Virus record (IMG/VR): IMGVR_UViG_3300046787_000211 | Location: 1-42,952 of that record | From: a virus | Strand: one strand, 5' to 3' | DNA: 42,952 bases | Part shown: positions 7,727 through 15,723 of the stretch, piece after piece | Numbering within the stretch: position 1 is the first letter of the stretch | How the letters are laid out: every line of letters starts with the position of its first letter | Made by a program: the position numbers and the translations under genes | The notes under the pieces: generated by a model | What the model saw: only the letters and a program-made list of their open reading frames with translations | Database searches by the model: none | Told to the model about the DNA's origin: nothing

Positions 7727-10212
7727 TCTGATTCCTCTTCTTCGCCAAGGATGTCCTTGACGCTTGACATGTTGTTGCCAGCACCAATCTGCAGCAGGTC
7801 GATACCTACCAGCATCTTGAAGCCTGCCGACTCGCTCTCGCGGATAGGCATGCGGGTCTTCATCTCGCGGACGAGAGAGTTCTGGGTGATTGGCTTCTCG
7901 CCGTTGTCGATGCACCAGTCGCGGTATGCGTTGAACAGCGATACCTTGGTGACGCTCGATACGTCAGAGAGGATGGTGCGCTCGTCCAAGAACTTTGCGA
8001 TGTGGTCCTCTTCGTGGCGGTAGTTCTGGGTTGCCATCTTGACCGACTCAGGCTCGTTGAACCCTTGGTGCGTGACACGGACAGCGCCGTCAATCATCCA
8101 CTGCAGGATACCTGGGCCCTCCTCCTGAATGAGAAGCTGCGCGAAGTTCTCTTTGCGCTTCTCGGCAGGGATGGTTTTGCGGAAGTCAATCTTGCGCAGA
8201 CGACGCCAGAAGCCTTCGCCACCAGACTTTACCTCAGGAAGGTGGTTGACAGCCATGAACAGAGTATGCGTAGGCTTGAAGTCAAAGAAGTTCTGACCCA
8301 TGAAGCGGGCCGAGAGGGTGTCGCCACCTGTGAGCATCTTGACGCGGGACTCGTTGAACTTACCGTCTGGTCGCGTCTCTGAAGCAACAGCAAGTCGTAC
8401 ACCACGGAGGCGTGCGATATCCGTAGGGTGAGCATTTCCGGTTGTGTCAAGCAGGAAGTTCTCAGGCATTGTTGCTGAGTAATCGCCGAGGATACCCGAG
8501 ATGACATCAAGGATTGTTGACTTACCATTTGCACCGGTTCCTACGAAGACCGGGAGGACGTGGAATCGCGAGTCGCCGAAGAGAGCTGCACCAAACAGTT
8601 CTTGCAGGTACAGAATACGGTCTTCGTCCTCGATGATGTCCTTGAGGAATGTATCCCAAAGCGGAGTATTACCAGCTCGCGGAGCAACGGTGGTCTGCCG
8701 AGTATTGTAGTCAATGCCCTTACGGCTTGGACGAAGTTCGCCTGTGCGTAGGTTGACAATCCCATCAGGAGTACATAGGTCGTTAGCCTCAGCATCAAGT
8801 TGAATTGCGGAGACAAGGACTTCAGTATCAGTGCCAGCAATCGTAATCGCATTTTGCAACCTATCCTTGTTCGCTGAAGCCTGCGCCCACTTGAGCTGCT
8901 CAGGGTTCAGGTCGGTGTTCTCGCAGAACGCCACTGCTTCAATGGCGGTCTGGATGATTGACTTCTCCTTGTCGAGGACGTAGCGAGTGCCGTCCCACTT
9001 GTGCCAGCCCACGTCGGTTACATGCTTGTAGTCGTTCTGCATGAAGTGGATGAGGCGGTACGAGTTGGCTGCATCAGTGCGGCCAAATGCAGCGTACGAG
9101 TCCTGATAAATCTGAGCCAGGTCGCCATCGCTGTACTTGTCCTGTACGGCAGGGTTGCCCAGTGCAGCCTCTGGGTCACCTGCGAATAAATCCTTGTGCT
9201 CGTGGCCCTTGAGTTCTTCACGCAACTTGAGGTCGGTGAACGACTCGACACGTGAGATGGCCCAGCGGTTTGCTCCACCAATCTCACCTGGGTTCATTTC
9301 GCGCGCAGGAGCCTGCTTGAGGAACTCTTGGAAGCGTTCCGACAGTTGGCCCACAAGCACCTCTGCGGACTCCTTGGTGAGGCATCCATTGCGGTGTGCG
9401 GCGTTCAAACGGATGAGCTGCTGGAGCAACCAGCCGTGACGCGACTTAGGGGCGGTGACAGTCGGGCGAACCGAGTTGTAAAGGTTAGTGACCCAGTGGC
9501 AGTCGTGAGCCGCGTACTCCCAGTCAGCGGCCTGCGAGATAGCCTCGTAGGTTTCGCTGCTGGTCGTGACAGTTGCGAAGCCGTGGGTGATGAGGACGTC
9601 ATCAATCTCTTCGATTGATAGTGGTCGCCAGTTGGTAGGGAAATCTACTTCAACCGGTACAGGGGCACTAGCGTCCTTGAAGTTGATTGAACCCGGAGCG
9701 CGAAATATTCGCGGTAGGTCGAAAACGGAATCGAGATGTCCGCCCTGAGAGGCTGCAATCCAACGGACAAAGGCACCCCATCTAAGCAGGAGACTAGTAC
9801 CAACCTCCGTAGTGAAATCTTCTTCAGGGTCGATGCACCAGTAGGGTTGTAGACCATGACCAGAGTGGACCACCACGGAAGGTGCGACTCCCAGTAGGTC
9901 TGCAATGAGTTCGACGAGTTGACTGGCGTTCTCCTTGGATTGGATGCCATTTTCTTTATAGTCGATGTCCACCCAAAGGGCAGCCAGCCTATTGATATCT
10001 TCGGCTCGAGCTCGGCTGCTAGTAGCAGAGGGGTTGATTTCATACCAAACATTCGCTTTCAAATCCGTAAGAGTCTCGACAACGGCATCTGCCAGTTGGA
10101 GTTTCGTGGCCTTCACCTTGAAGCCCTGAGCTGCGCTTTGGTAGCAAATCTTTACGGTGTCGTCGTCGGTGTAGCCGAGACGCTCTAGCAGTTCGATAAA
10201 TGGCTTGGTCAT
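7711..10212 (-). CDS. Primase-helicase (archaeo-eukaryotic primase fused to D5-type SF3 helicase)
   Basis: An 833-residue replication enzyme. The N-terminal primase-type domain has WVDID (D82, D84), SGHGLQPYW (117-125) and DLPRIFRAPGSIN (165-177), the ordered motifs of archaeo-eukaryotic primases. The C-terminal SF3/D5 helicase has a Walker A at 558-566 (GTGANGKST), a B region near 606-613 (RLAVASET), motif C with N656 (FMAVNHLP) and an arginine pair at 670-671. I chose the ATG at 10212, behind AAAGGA, over 10272. It probably unwinds and primes the phage genome. No DNA polymerase gene was recognised beside it. Confidence 0.92.
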   Translation of the reverse strand: MTKPFIELLERLGYTDDDTVKICYQSAAQGFKVKATKLQLADAVVETLTDLKANVWYEINPSATSSRARAEDINRLAALWVDIDYKENGIQSKENASQLVELIADLLGVAPSVVVHSGHGLQPYWCIDPEEDFTTEVGTSLLLRWGAFVRWIAASQGGHLDSVFDLPRIFRAPGSINFKDASAPVPVEVDFPTNWRPLSIEEIDDVLITHGFATVTTSSETYEAISQAADWEYAAHDCHWVTNLYNSVRPTVTAPKSRHGWLLQQLIRLNAAHRNGCLTKESAEVLVGQLSERFQEFLKQAPAREMNPGEIGGANRWAISRVESFTDLKLREELKGHEHKDLFAGDPEAALGNPAVQDKYSDGDLAQIYQDSYAAFGRTDAANSYRLIHFMQNDYKHVTDVGWHKWDGTRYVLDKEKSIIQTAIEAVAFCENTDLNPEQLKWAQASANKDRLQNAITIAGTDTEVLVSAIQLDAEANDLCTPDGIVNLRTGELRPSRKGIDYNTRQTTVAPRAGNTPLWDTFLKDIIEDEDRILYLQELFGAALFGDSRFHVLPVFVGTGANGKSTILDVISGILGDYSATMPENFLLDTTGNAHPTDIARLRGVRLAVASETRPDGKFNESRVKMLTGGDTLSARFMGQNFFDFKPTHTLFMAVNHLPEVKSGGEGFWRRLRKIDFRKTIPAEKRKENFAQLLIQEEGPGILQWMIDGAVRVTHQGFNEPESVKMATQNYRHEEDHIAKFLDERTILSDVSSVTKVSLFNAYRDWCIDNGEKPITQNSLVREMKTRMPIRESESAGFKMLVGIDLLQIGAGNNMSSVKDILGEEEESEWWKR

Positions 10213-10232
10213 TGCCGGTCCTTTCTGAAGAA

Positions 10233-10271
10233 TGATGGGGGCAGGCAGAAGGGGGATGCCTGCCCCCATCA
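10233..10271 (-). promoter_or_regulatory. 15-bp stem-loop between SSB-like and primase genes
   Basis: A perfect 15-bp inverted repeat (10233-10247 with 10257-10271) flanks a 9-nt loop. On the minus strand it falls 20-60 nt ahead of the primase start and just after the SSB-like stop. It lacks a strong U-tract, so it looks more like an attenuator or mRNA-stability structure than a full terminator. An alternative, shorter hairpin uses the C-run at 10274-10279. Confidence 0.6.
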
Positions 10272-10285
10272 AAGGGGGGATGAGA

Positions 10286-10903
10286 CTAGAAGGTCTCGCT
10301 CAGTGCTGCCTCGACGGCGTACTTGTTGACGCCCAGAGCGCCTGCGATTTCAGCAGTGTCAAAGCCAGCTGCTTCCATCTTACGCGCCTTAGCGGCCTGC
10401 TCAGCGTTCAACTTGCCCTCGCCGTCAATCTCCTTGGCACCAGTGGCCAGGAGAGCGTCAACAGCAGGATTGCTGGTGCCCTTCTCGATGGCGATGCTGT
10501 AGAGCTTGACGTCGTTGAAGCCCTTGGTCTTCGCAGGCTTGGTGCCCGAGAAGGTGATGGTGAACTTCGAGCCGAGCTCGAACTTCTGGAGGCCCGAGTC
10601 CTTGAGAGCCTGCTTTGCAGCAGTCAACTTCTGACCGAAGAGGTAGACGCGGCGCTCGCCGTTGTCGTCCTCAAGCGATGGGTCGCGCAGGTCGGTGTCG
10701 AGAGTGACCTGAATCTGGAGCTGCGGCTTGCCGTCGTCCCAGAACTTTGGCTCGCCAGTTGCGAAGTCGCGAACCTGAACGGTCTGGAGGTCGGTGATGG
10801 TGCCGGTGTAGCTGGTTCCAACCTTGACGTCCTTGAACGACAGGCTAGGGACAGTGACGCTGCTAAGCAGGTCGTTTGGGTCAGGTAGGTTTACGTCAAC
10901 CAT
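10286..10903 (-). CDS. Single-stranded-DNA-binding-like protein with C-terminal HTH
   Basis: A 205-residue protein. Residues 20-140 are beta-rich (SYTGTITDLQTVQV, QLQIQVTLDTDL, KFTITFSGTKP), compatible with an OB-fold. The C-terminal segment (AGFDTAEIAGALGVNKYAVEAAL, about 179-201) is a helix-turn-helix. Proteins of this shape sit between Cas4-type exonuclease and primase genes in many actinobacteriophages and are usually called ssDNA-binding. The ribosome site is TAAGGA. The function is inferred from neighbours and fold type. Confidence 0.65.
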   Translation of the reverse strand: MVDVNLPDPNDLLSSVTVPSLSFKDVKVGTSYTGTITDLQTVQVRDFATGEPKFWDDGKPQLQIQVTLDTDLRDPSLEDDNGERRVYLFGQKLTAAKQALKDSGLQKFELGSKFTITFSGTKPAKTKGFNDVKLYSIAIEKGTSNPAVDALLATGAKEIDGEGKLNAEQAAKARKMEAAGFDTAEIAGALGVNKYAVEAALSETF

Positions 10904-10936
10904 GATTTTTCCTTACTGTTTCTACTGTTTTTATTG

Positions 10937-11683
10937 TTAGATGAGCGACGATACATCGCCCACTTCGCTCTGCTCGTACTTTTTACAGTCCCAGCAGAAT
11001 GAAGCCTTTGGTTGCTTCTCGATGACGGCATCCCAGCCGACAACCTCAGCAACATCAATCATATTAGCGGCTGCTTCCAACGCGTCAAGTGCAACCTGAC
11101 GGTCATAGCGCAACATTACAACCTGGGCCTCGGCGAGGTCAAGGTCACGAGGCAAGAACGAGATAGCAACGTGGCTAACCTGCTTGCCGAGCTGCTCCCA
11201 GCCGTAGCCGTAGAGCATTGCCTGAACGCGGTACTGGTCAGAGACCTTGCCCTTGGCGGCCTCCTTGATTTTCTTCTCGCCAACAATCTTCCAATCGTTG
11301 ACGACGAAGTGCTCGCCATCGACGCTGTACGCGCCCATGTCGCATGAGCCTGCGAGCTTCAATGACTTGTACTCGAAAACCTGTAGTCGCTGCTCTAGGT
11401 GGTAGTCCTGGGGCCAGCGAGCAAAGCCCTCCTCTAGCGAGGCGTGTACGGCGGTACCGACGAACGGAAACCATGAGCCTTCGGGCTTCTTTGGTCGCCC
11501 CGCCAACTTGCGTGCGACGCACTTGCGGCAGTCGCTGCCAATCTCAGAGATGCCGATGGCTTGCTGTAGTGACCGCTCAGTAATAAAGAGGTCTCGTATG
11601 CGAGCGAGCCAACGCTCCGCAGTCTCCACTGCTGCTTTGTCGACTTCATTATGTTCATCGACCTTGACGATTTGGATTGGCAT
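10937..11683 (-). CDS. Cas4-family RecB-like exonuclease
   Basis: A 248-residue protein with a PD-(D/E)XK core: H80 (GTAVHASLE), D115 (GSCDMGAY), D130-x-K132 (VVNDWKI) and the QYRVQAMLYGYG helix at 150-161. Cys52 and Cys55 near the N-terminus pair with Cys230 and Cys233 at the end, the usual ligands for the Fe-S cluster of Cas4 proteins. Such enzymes resect DNA ends for phage recombination. No CRISPR array or cas1/cas2 is present, so this is a phage recombination enzyme, not an adaptation module. It overlaps the WhiB gene by 29 nt. Confidence 0.88.
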   Translation of the reverse strand: MPIQIVKVDEHNEVDKAAVETAERWLARIRDLFITERSLQQAIGISEIGSDCRKCVARKLAGRPKKPEGSWFPFVGTAVHASLEEGFARWPQDYHLEQRLQVFEYKSLKLAGSCDMGAYSVDGEHFVVNDWKIVGEKKIKEAAKGKVSDQYRVQAMLYGYGWEQLGKQVSHVAISFLPRDLDLAEAQVVMLRYDRQVALDALEAAANMIDVAEVVGWDAVIEKQPKASFCWDCKKYEQSEVGDVSSLI

Positions 11684-11993
11684 TTATACTCCTTAGGTAT
11701 TCTCGGCGCATCTTCCGGCGGTCAAAGGGACTGAGCCCTCCCCACACGCCGTATGGTTCATCAAACTTTAGCGCATACTCCCGACATTGAAAAATAATTT
11801 CGCAGCCGAGGCAAGCTTTCTTAGCGGCAGAGTAATCTGCTTGAGTAAGGACGGGGTCTCTACCATCCGGGTGATGGTCGGCGACATCGAACCAGAGGTC
11901 CGGTGCGTTAGAGCAGGGTGGTTGACCGCCAGCCTCCTCGAGGGCCGCTTGCGCGAGGTCGAGTGCTGCTTTGAATCTGGCTTTGTCATTCAT
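11655..11993 (-). CDS. WhiB-family Fe-S transcription factor
   Basis: A 112-residue protein with the WhiB signature: C27, C61, C64 and C70 (CLGCEIIFQC) as Fe-S ligands, then YGVWGGLSP at 81-89 and a basic tail (DRRKMRREYL). WhiB proteins bind the primary sigma factor and are essentially confined to Actinobacteria and their phages; phage WhiBs can alter host transcription or superinfection. This is the strongest host clue in the window. It lies between the SNF2 helicase (8-nt overlap) and the Cas4 gene, so it is expressed with the replication genes. Confidence 0.93.
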   Translation of the reverse strand: MNDKARFKAALDLAQAALEEAGGQPPCSNAPDLWFDVADHHPDGRDPVLTQADYSAAKKACLGCEIIFQCREYALKFDEPYGVWGGLSPFDRRKMRREYLRSINANPNRQGR

Positions 11994-13488
11994 TCGTTCC
12001 CTTGTCTAGCATCTTTCGTGCAAAGTCTACGCCTCGTGAGCCATCAAGCAGTTTGCGGGTTAGGCGGAAACGCTTGTTTACCTTCTCGGCAATCGCGTGG
12101 TCAATGGTATTGAGCGCGATTAGGTTCCAAATCGTTACTGAGTGGTTGCTCGACGCGCGGTGTACGCGGTCCTCAATCTGCTCAATGCGGTCTGGGTCAT
12201 ACGGCGAGTCCAGCATGATGAGGTCATCTGCTTTGTCGAGGTTGATACCTACGCCCATGTTGCCAGATAGCAACACGATACGCAAATCGCCATTTTGGAA
12301 TTGTGCCTGCGCCCAGTCACGCTTGGCTGAGTTGGTATCGCCAGAGATGACCTCACTAGTAACGCCACGCGCTACTAATTCTTCCTGAAGCCAGTAGAGC
12401 ACCCTGGTGAACTGGCTAACGATGACGACCTTAGCTTGGTTATCTGCCATCGCGTCGTACTCGAGGAAACCGCGCTCGCCGAGCCATTCAAGCAACCATT
12501 CAAGCTTTGCCGATGGCTCGCCCACGATTGGCTTGTACTCGTCATCCCATGCGCAGATAGCCTGCTGGCGTGAGCGGAGCGCAAAAATCATCGCATCGGC
12601 CGTCTGGGCATCTTCTTCCTTGCTCAGCAGAGCGGTCTCGTACTTGAGCTGCTCGGTGAAGTATCGGGTGCGCTGGTCTGCGCCAAGTTCAATCTCGACA
12701 TCCACATAGCGCTTTGGTGGCAGCTGCGGGAGCACTTCTGCTTTGGTGCGGCGTATCATCCACAGGCGGTCCTTTTCTAGCCAGAGGCGCTGGTTCTTGA
12801 TGCCAGCGGTTGCCTTGATGCTACGAGTGCGTGATACCTGTTGCTCGGTAATCCAGAAGTTCTCTTCGAGCCATGCCCAGCGTGAGCCGGTCTGACCGTA
12901 GCCCTCAAGGAAACGCCAGGTGCCGTAGCGGTTCTCCAACTTGCCTCGGTCGGGCGTACCAGATACGGCTACCTTGATGGCGTTGGGGTTGAAGTCCAGC
13001 ACCTGAAGCCCGCGCCAGAAGTTAGTCATCTTGCGGTCGTTCTGGATAGGCAGGACTAGGTGGCTCTCGTCCACGATGACGGCATCGTATGGAGTGAACG
13101 CTAGTTCGTGAACACGGATACCGTTCTTGGTCATGTCAATGGCGTTGTGGTTCGCCAGCACGATGACAGGCACGTCCTCGAATACTTGCTCGAACTGCTT
13201 GCTCTTCTGCTTAGCCGTGCCCTTGCTGACATCAATCACGCCCACGTTGTAGCGAGGCTTGATGAAACGCTCGATGGTGTCAATCCAAGTGGTCTGCGCG
13301 TTGATGATAGGGGTCAGGATAAGAATGTTGCTCGGGCGGTCGAACAAGCCGTCGAGTTCAAGTGCGCCTAGCACCTCGAGGGTCTTGCCCAAGCCCGGCT
13401 GGTCAGCCAGCAGGACTCGGCGTGACTCAGCGATACGCTGGGCCGCCTCGACCTGATAGTCGAAGAGGACTTCGTTTACTAGCGTCAT
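11986..13488 (-). CDS. SNF2-family DEAD/DEAH helicase
   Basis: A 500-residue superfamily-2 ATPase. Motif I is at 29-36 (DQPGLGKT), motif Ia near 57-60 (LTPI), motif II is DESH at 140-143, motif III is VSGTPDRG near 190, and the C-terminal RecA-like lobe has GVGINLDKAD and RIEQIEDRVHR (motifs V and VI). Phage SNF2-type enzymes remodel replication or recombination intermediates. It overlaps the upstream Cys-rich gene by 4 nt (ATGA). Confidence 0.93.
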   Translation of the reverse strand: MTLVNEVLFDYQVEAAQRIAESRRVLLADQPGLGKTLEVLGALELDGLFDRPSNILILTPIINAQTTWIDTIERFIKPRYNVGVIDVSKGTAKQKSKQFEQVFEDVPVIVLANHNAIDMTKNGIRVHELAFTPYDAVIVDESHLVLPIQNDRKMTNFWRGLQVLDFNPNAIKVAVSGTPDRGKLENRYGTWRFLEGYGQTGSRWAWLEENFWITEQQVSRTRSIKATAGIKNQRLWLEKDRLWMIRRTKAEVLPQLPPKRYVDVEIELGADQRTRYFTEQLKYETALLSKEEDAQTADAMIFALRSRQQAICAWDDEYKPIVGEPSAKLEWLLEWLGERGFLEYDAMADNQAKVVIVSQFTRVLYWLQEELVARGVTSEVISGDTNSAKRDWAQAQFQNGDLRIVLLSGNMGVGINLDKADDLIMLDSPYDPDRIEQIEDRVHRASSNHSVTIWNLIALNTIDHAIAEKVNKRFRLTRKLLDGSRGVDFARKMLDKGTNE

Positions 13489-14018
13489 TTGATGCCTAGT
13501 TCTTCTTTCACAAATGCCCAGAACTCGTCGGGGCTAGGGTTTAGTCGAGCGAACAGGTTGAGTTCTGCTCGTGCTCGGGTGGTGTTGTTGTTCAGTAGCG
13601 ATGCGGCGGCGTATGCCTCTTTGCGCTTAGCGTCACGCTCCGCCTTGATTTCGGCTTGGATTGCTCGGCTAGGGCGCTTTGCTCTGCGCTGGGCGTTGTA
13701 TGTGGTGACCTTTTGGTCGTAGTGGCTCTGGCACAGGCCGTGAGCCACCATTGGTTCACCGCATGAGCCTCGCATACATACTCCAGGCTCTTTGCCAATG
13801 CGGGCTGGGTCATTGCGCCTAGCCGCCTCGTAGTGCCTTGGGCATAGTCCACGAGCCTTTGCTAGGTCGCCGCAACCCTGCTCTTCACAAGGCTGGTTGC
13901 GTGGACGATACTGCTTGGCTCCGCGTTCACGGCGTTGCTGTCGGACGTAGCACGAGTGGCACATACCTTGCGCGTGAATGGTGGTGCGCTGGCACTTCGA
14001 GCAACTAGCGGTCGTCAT
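13485..14018 (-). CDS. Multi-zinc-finger protein, possibly nucleic-acid binding
   Basis: A protein of 177 residues if started at 14018 (180 from ATG at 14027). The first 100 residues hold three similar units: CSKC...GMCHSC, CEEQGC...GLCPRHY and CMRGSC...GLCQSHY, each a likely zinc site with basic flanks. The rest is helical and basic, ending in an acidic helix. Neither ATG has a clear ribosome site, so coupling to the overlapping upstream gene is likely. Such fingers occur in phage DNA-binding proteins; no nuclease core is visible. Confidence 0.7.
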   Translation of the reverse strand: MTTASCSKCQRTTIHAQGMCHSCYVRQQRRERGAKQYRPRNQPCEEQGCGDLAKARGLCPRHYEAARRNDPARIGKEPGVCMRGSCGEPMVAHGLCQSHYDQKVTTYNAQRRAKRPSRAIQAEIKAERDAKRKEAYAAASLLNNNTTRARAELNLFARLNPSPDEFWAFVKEELGIK

Positions 14019-14145
14019 GGCTGGCATCGCATTGGCAGTTGCGGTAGTCGCACGAGGAGCAAGGCTGAGGCTCGTCGAAGTCGTCCTCGAGGTTGTCGTC
14101 GCCTTGGTCGTAGTACCAGTCGGGGTTAGTCGGCCAGTTTCCCAT
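14005..14145 (-). CDS. Small acidic Cys-rich protein (46 residues)
   Basis: A short gene hidden between two others. It begins with ATG at 14145 behind an AAAGGAGA ribosome site and encodes an Asp-rich N-terminal part (NPDWYYDQGDD, then EDDFDEP) followed by CSSCDYRNCQC, a tight four-Cys cluster. Its start overlaps the end of the upstream small zinc-ribbon gene and its stop overlaps the next gene, so all three look translationally coupled. Function unknown; metal binding is likely. Confidence 0.65.
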   Translation of the reverse strand: MGNWPTNPDWYYDQGDDNLEDDFDEPQPCSSCDYRNCQCDASHDDR

Positions 14146-14335
14146 CTTCGTTCTCCTTTGGGTCGGTTTGTTTCATGGTTGGTGGAATGTAAGGGGTCAG
14201 TTCGTAAGCGTTCTGCCAGCAGTCAGCTGCTCGGCACTTGCTCACGGACTTGCCGCAGGTGTTACAGGACTGGAGATACTGGTCGTCCACAAAGCGGCGA
14301 GCGCCGGTGGTCGAGTCAAGCCATACGTAAGCCAT
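14126..14335 (-). CDS. Small zinc-ribbon-like protein
   Basis: A 69-residue protein with an AGGA ribosome site close to its ATG. Cys residues at CNTCGKSVSKC and ADCWQN suggest one metal site. The C-terminal third is charged and probably disordered. It overlaps the 46-residue gene downstream. Not recognised as a named family. Confidence 0.6.
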   Translation of the reverse strand: MAYVWLDSTTGARRFVDDQYLQSCNTCGKSVSKCRAADCWQNAYELTPYIPPTMKQTDPKENEDGKLAD

Positions 14336-14340
14336 TGTTC

Positions 14341-14721
14341 CTACTTCTTGTAGTTGAGGCGCGACTTGGTTTCGCGCGAGTACATCTCAGCGTAGTCGGC
14401 AACAGGGAAGTTCTCCAAAATGAAGTCCTTGTTGAGCGAGGTCTCGCGCCAGCGGGAAACGAACGCAACAACTGCGCCGTGAACGGTCAGTTCGTCCTTG
14501 TCGCCGATTGCGTCCTTGATGATTGCGTCAATGGCGTTCTTCTGCTTGGTCAGTTCCTTGATTGCCTCGGCAATCTCGGCGCGCTGGGCGAGCAGTTCGT
14601 TGGCGATGATTGGGTCGTTCGCCTCAATGGTCTTGGTGGTGACCTTGGTTGCCTTTGGCTTGGTCACGAGCGCCTCGGTAGCGCGCTCAATCAGGCTGGG
14701 CTGGGTGGTTTCGGTGTTCAC
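14341..14721 (-). CDS. Coiled-coil protein of unknown function
   Basis: A 126-residue protein. Residues 38-75 form a strongly predicted helix (AQRAEIAEAIKELTKQKNA), followed by a beta-type segment (VHGAVVAFVSRWRETSLNKDF) and a C-terminal helix ending in RLNYKK. Proteins of this layout often accompany nucleases in actinobacteriophage early regions, but no catalytic residues are visible. It shares a 4-nt ATGA overlap with the gene upstream. Confidence 0.6.
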   Translation of the reverse strand: MNTETTQPSLIERATEALVTKPKATKVTTKTIEANDPIIANELLAQRAEIAEAIKELTKQKNAIDAIIKDAIGDKDELTVHGAVVAFVSRWRETSLNKDFILENFPVADYAEMYSRETKSRLNYKK

Positions 14722-14945
14722 TTGGTTCTCCTAATTGGTTTGGCGGTTCTGATGATTTCGTGTATCTCATCACTTGAGACCATGCTAACCCAATGGTGTG
14801 ACATTTTTTTCATCTCGACCGCGAAGTCTCCGTTAGGTAGCGGGTTGATGTGTAGAGTCACGCCGTCTCGCTGGTGCGAGTGGTCTGGCATGGTTTCCCA
14901 GTTGTTGAGTTGTAGAACTAATGCTATGTTGCTTGGAAGTTTCAA
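14718..14945 (-). CDS. Small hypothetical protein
   Basis: A 75-residue frame beginning with TTG at 14945, without a convincing ribosome site; an internal ATG (at MPDHSHQRDG) is an alternative. It ends in an ATGA overlap with the coiled-coil gene. It would be the first gene after the terminator at 15049-15080. A minus-strand TAACAT at 14964-14969 could be its -10 and would leave a very short leader. Confidence 0.5.
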   Translation of the reverse strand: MKLPSNIALVLQLNNWETMPDHSHQRDGVTLHINPLPNGDFAVEMKKMSHHWVSMVSSDEIHEIIRTAKPIRRTK

Positions 14946-14991
14946 TCGTGTCCCAGTTGCGTAATGTTATCTAAATGTGATTTACTTACTT

Positions 14992-15006
14992 TATTGGGCG
15001 TGGTTT
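14992..15006 (+). repeat. Intergenic 15-bp repeat, copy 1
   Basis: The sequence TATTGGGCGTGGTTT occurs here and again, perfectly, at 16844-16858. Both copies lie in short non-coding gaps of the leftward early block, upstream of a gene group. This suggests a regulatory site, not coding similarity. Confidence 0.6.
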
Positions 15007-15048
15007 CTCAATAATGACGGGCTTTACTCCTTTCTCCGTCAGGTGGTT

Positions 15049-15086
15049 GAAACAGGCTGGCTTTCGGGTCAGCCTGTTTCTTTTTA
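15049..15086 (+). terminator. Intrinsic terminator-like hairpin with T-tract on the plus strand
   Basis: A perfect 11-bp stem (15049-15059 with 15070-15080) and 10-nt loop are followed on the plus strand by CTTTTTAT. On the minus strand the hairpin directly follows the stop codon of the 15084 gene, where it probably also ends transcription although the U-run there is weak. No rightward gene is present here, so the strong plus-strand T-tract may block antisense transcription. Confidence 0.7.
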
Positions 15087-15428
15087 TGTGGGGTTGCCGT
15101 CCTCGTCCACCTCGGTCACGCCGTCCTCGTCAATGAGATAACGCTTTAGCTCGACCTCAGTGCTCTCGTTGGCATCGCGGAACTTGTCCATAAAGCCCTC
15201 AAAGTCCTTTTCGCACTCCTGCGTGATTTTGATTGCGAGCGCCTGGCGGGTCTGTGCTGGGGCATCTTCAAGCCGTTTCCAGTCAGCATCGCTCCACAGC
15301 CTCGTGTCCACCACAAGCCCTCCCGAGTTGAAGTCACCTTCGGTGCTGATGAATAGGCGGTGCTCGGGTAGGAACTCAAATGGGCTAGGCAATGGGGACT
15401 CCAGTTCGGTCGTAGTTGATGCCGTCAT
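15084..15428 (-). CDS. Small acidic hypothetical protein
   Basis: A 114-residue acidic protein, last of a chain of small early genes. The N-terminal 20 residues are Ser/Thr/Pro-rich, the middle is helical (KITQECEKDFEGFMDKF), and the C-terminus is Asp/Glu-rich. It overlaps the upstream gene by 44 nt. The stop codon lies in the T-tract of the hairpin that follows. Not recognised. Confidence 0.6.
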   Translation of the reverse strand: MTASTTTELESPLPSPFEFLPEHRLFISTEGDFNSGGLVVDTRLWSDADWKRLEDAPAQTRQALAIKITQECEKDFEGFMDKFRDANESTEVELKRYLIDEDGVTEVDEDGNPT

Positions 15429-15723
15429 AAGTGTAGTTGCCGGTATCTGCGTCTACATACACGCTCGGGTTGTCGAGCCAGTCCTTGTCGTATGAGCCAA
15501 CATCAATGCCGTAGCCGAGGTTGCCGTCATAGTGCCCGAGTTCGTTAGCGAACTTGTGGAACAACTGCGCGGTGAGGTAGGCAGGGTCGCCGATTCGGGC
15601 ATCGCTGGCTGATAGGCAGGACTGAACTGCGGTGAGGTTGTCTGTGCCCGCCCAATGTCCGTAGATGCTGATTGGCTGGCTAAGGTTCTCGCTGGTGATT
15701 TCAATGACACTGCGGTTTCCCAT
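15385..15723 (-). CDS. Conserved small phage protein of the MGNR...IYGHW type
   Basis: A 112-residue protein. The N-terminus (MGNRSVIEI, then ISIYGHWAGTDN) resembles a widespread actinobacteriophage and mobile-element protein that starts MGNRAVITF and has IYLHWNG. The C-terminal half is rich in Tyr, Asp and Gly. The start codon overlaps the stop of the 46-residue gene upstream (TAATG). Biochemical function is unknown. Confidence 0.65.
   Translation of the reverse strand: MGNRSVIEITSENLSQPISIYGHWAGTDNLTAVQSCLSASDARIGDPAYLTAQLFHKFANELGHYDGNLGYGIDVGSYDKDWLDNPSVYVDADTGNYTYDGINYDRTGVPIA

Noticed and set aside
10937-11683. CRISPR adaptation module, suggested by the Cas4-type protein
   Set aside because: No cas1, cas2 or array; neighbours are replication genes.
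13978-14964. 328-residue rightward frame
   Set aside because: It is antisense to several well-supported, overlapping small genes, and its composition is shadow-like (Val/Leu/Arg-rich).
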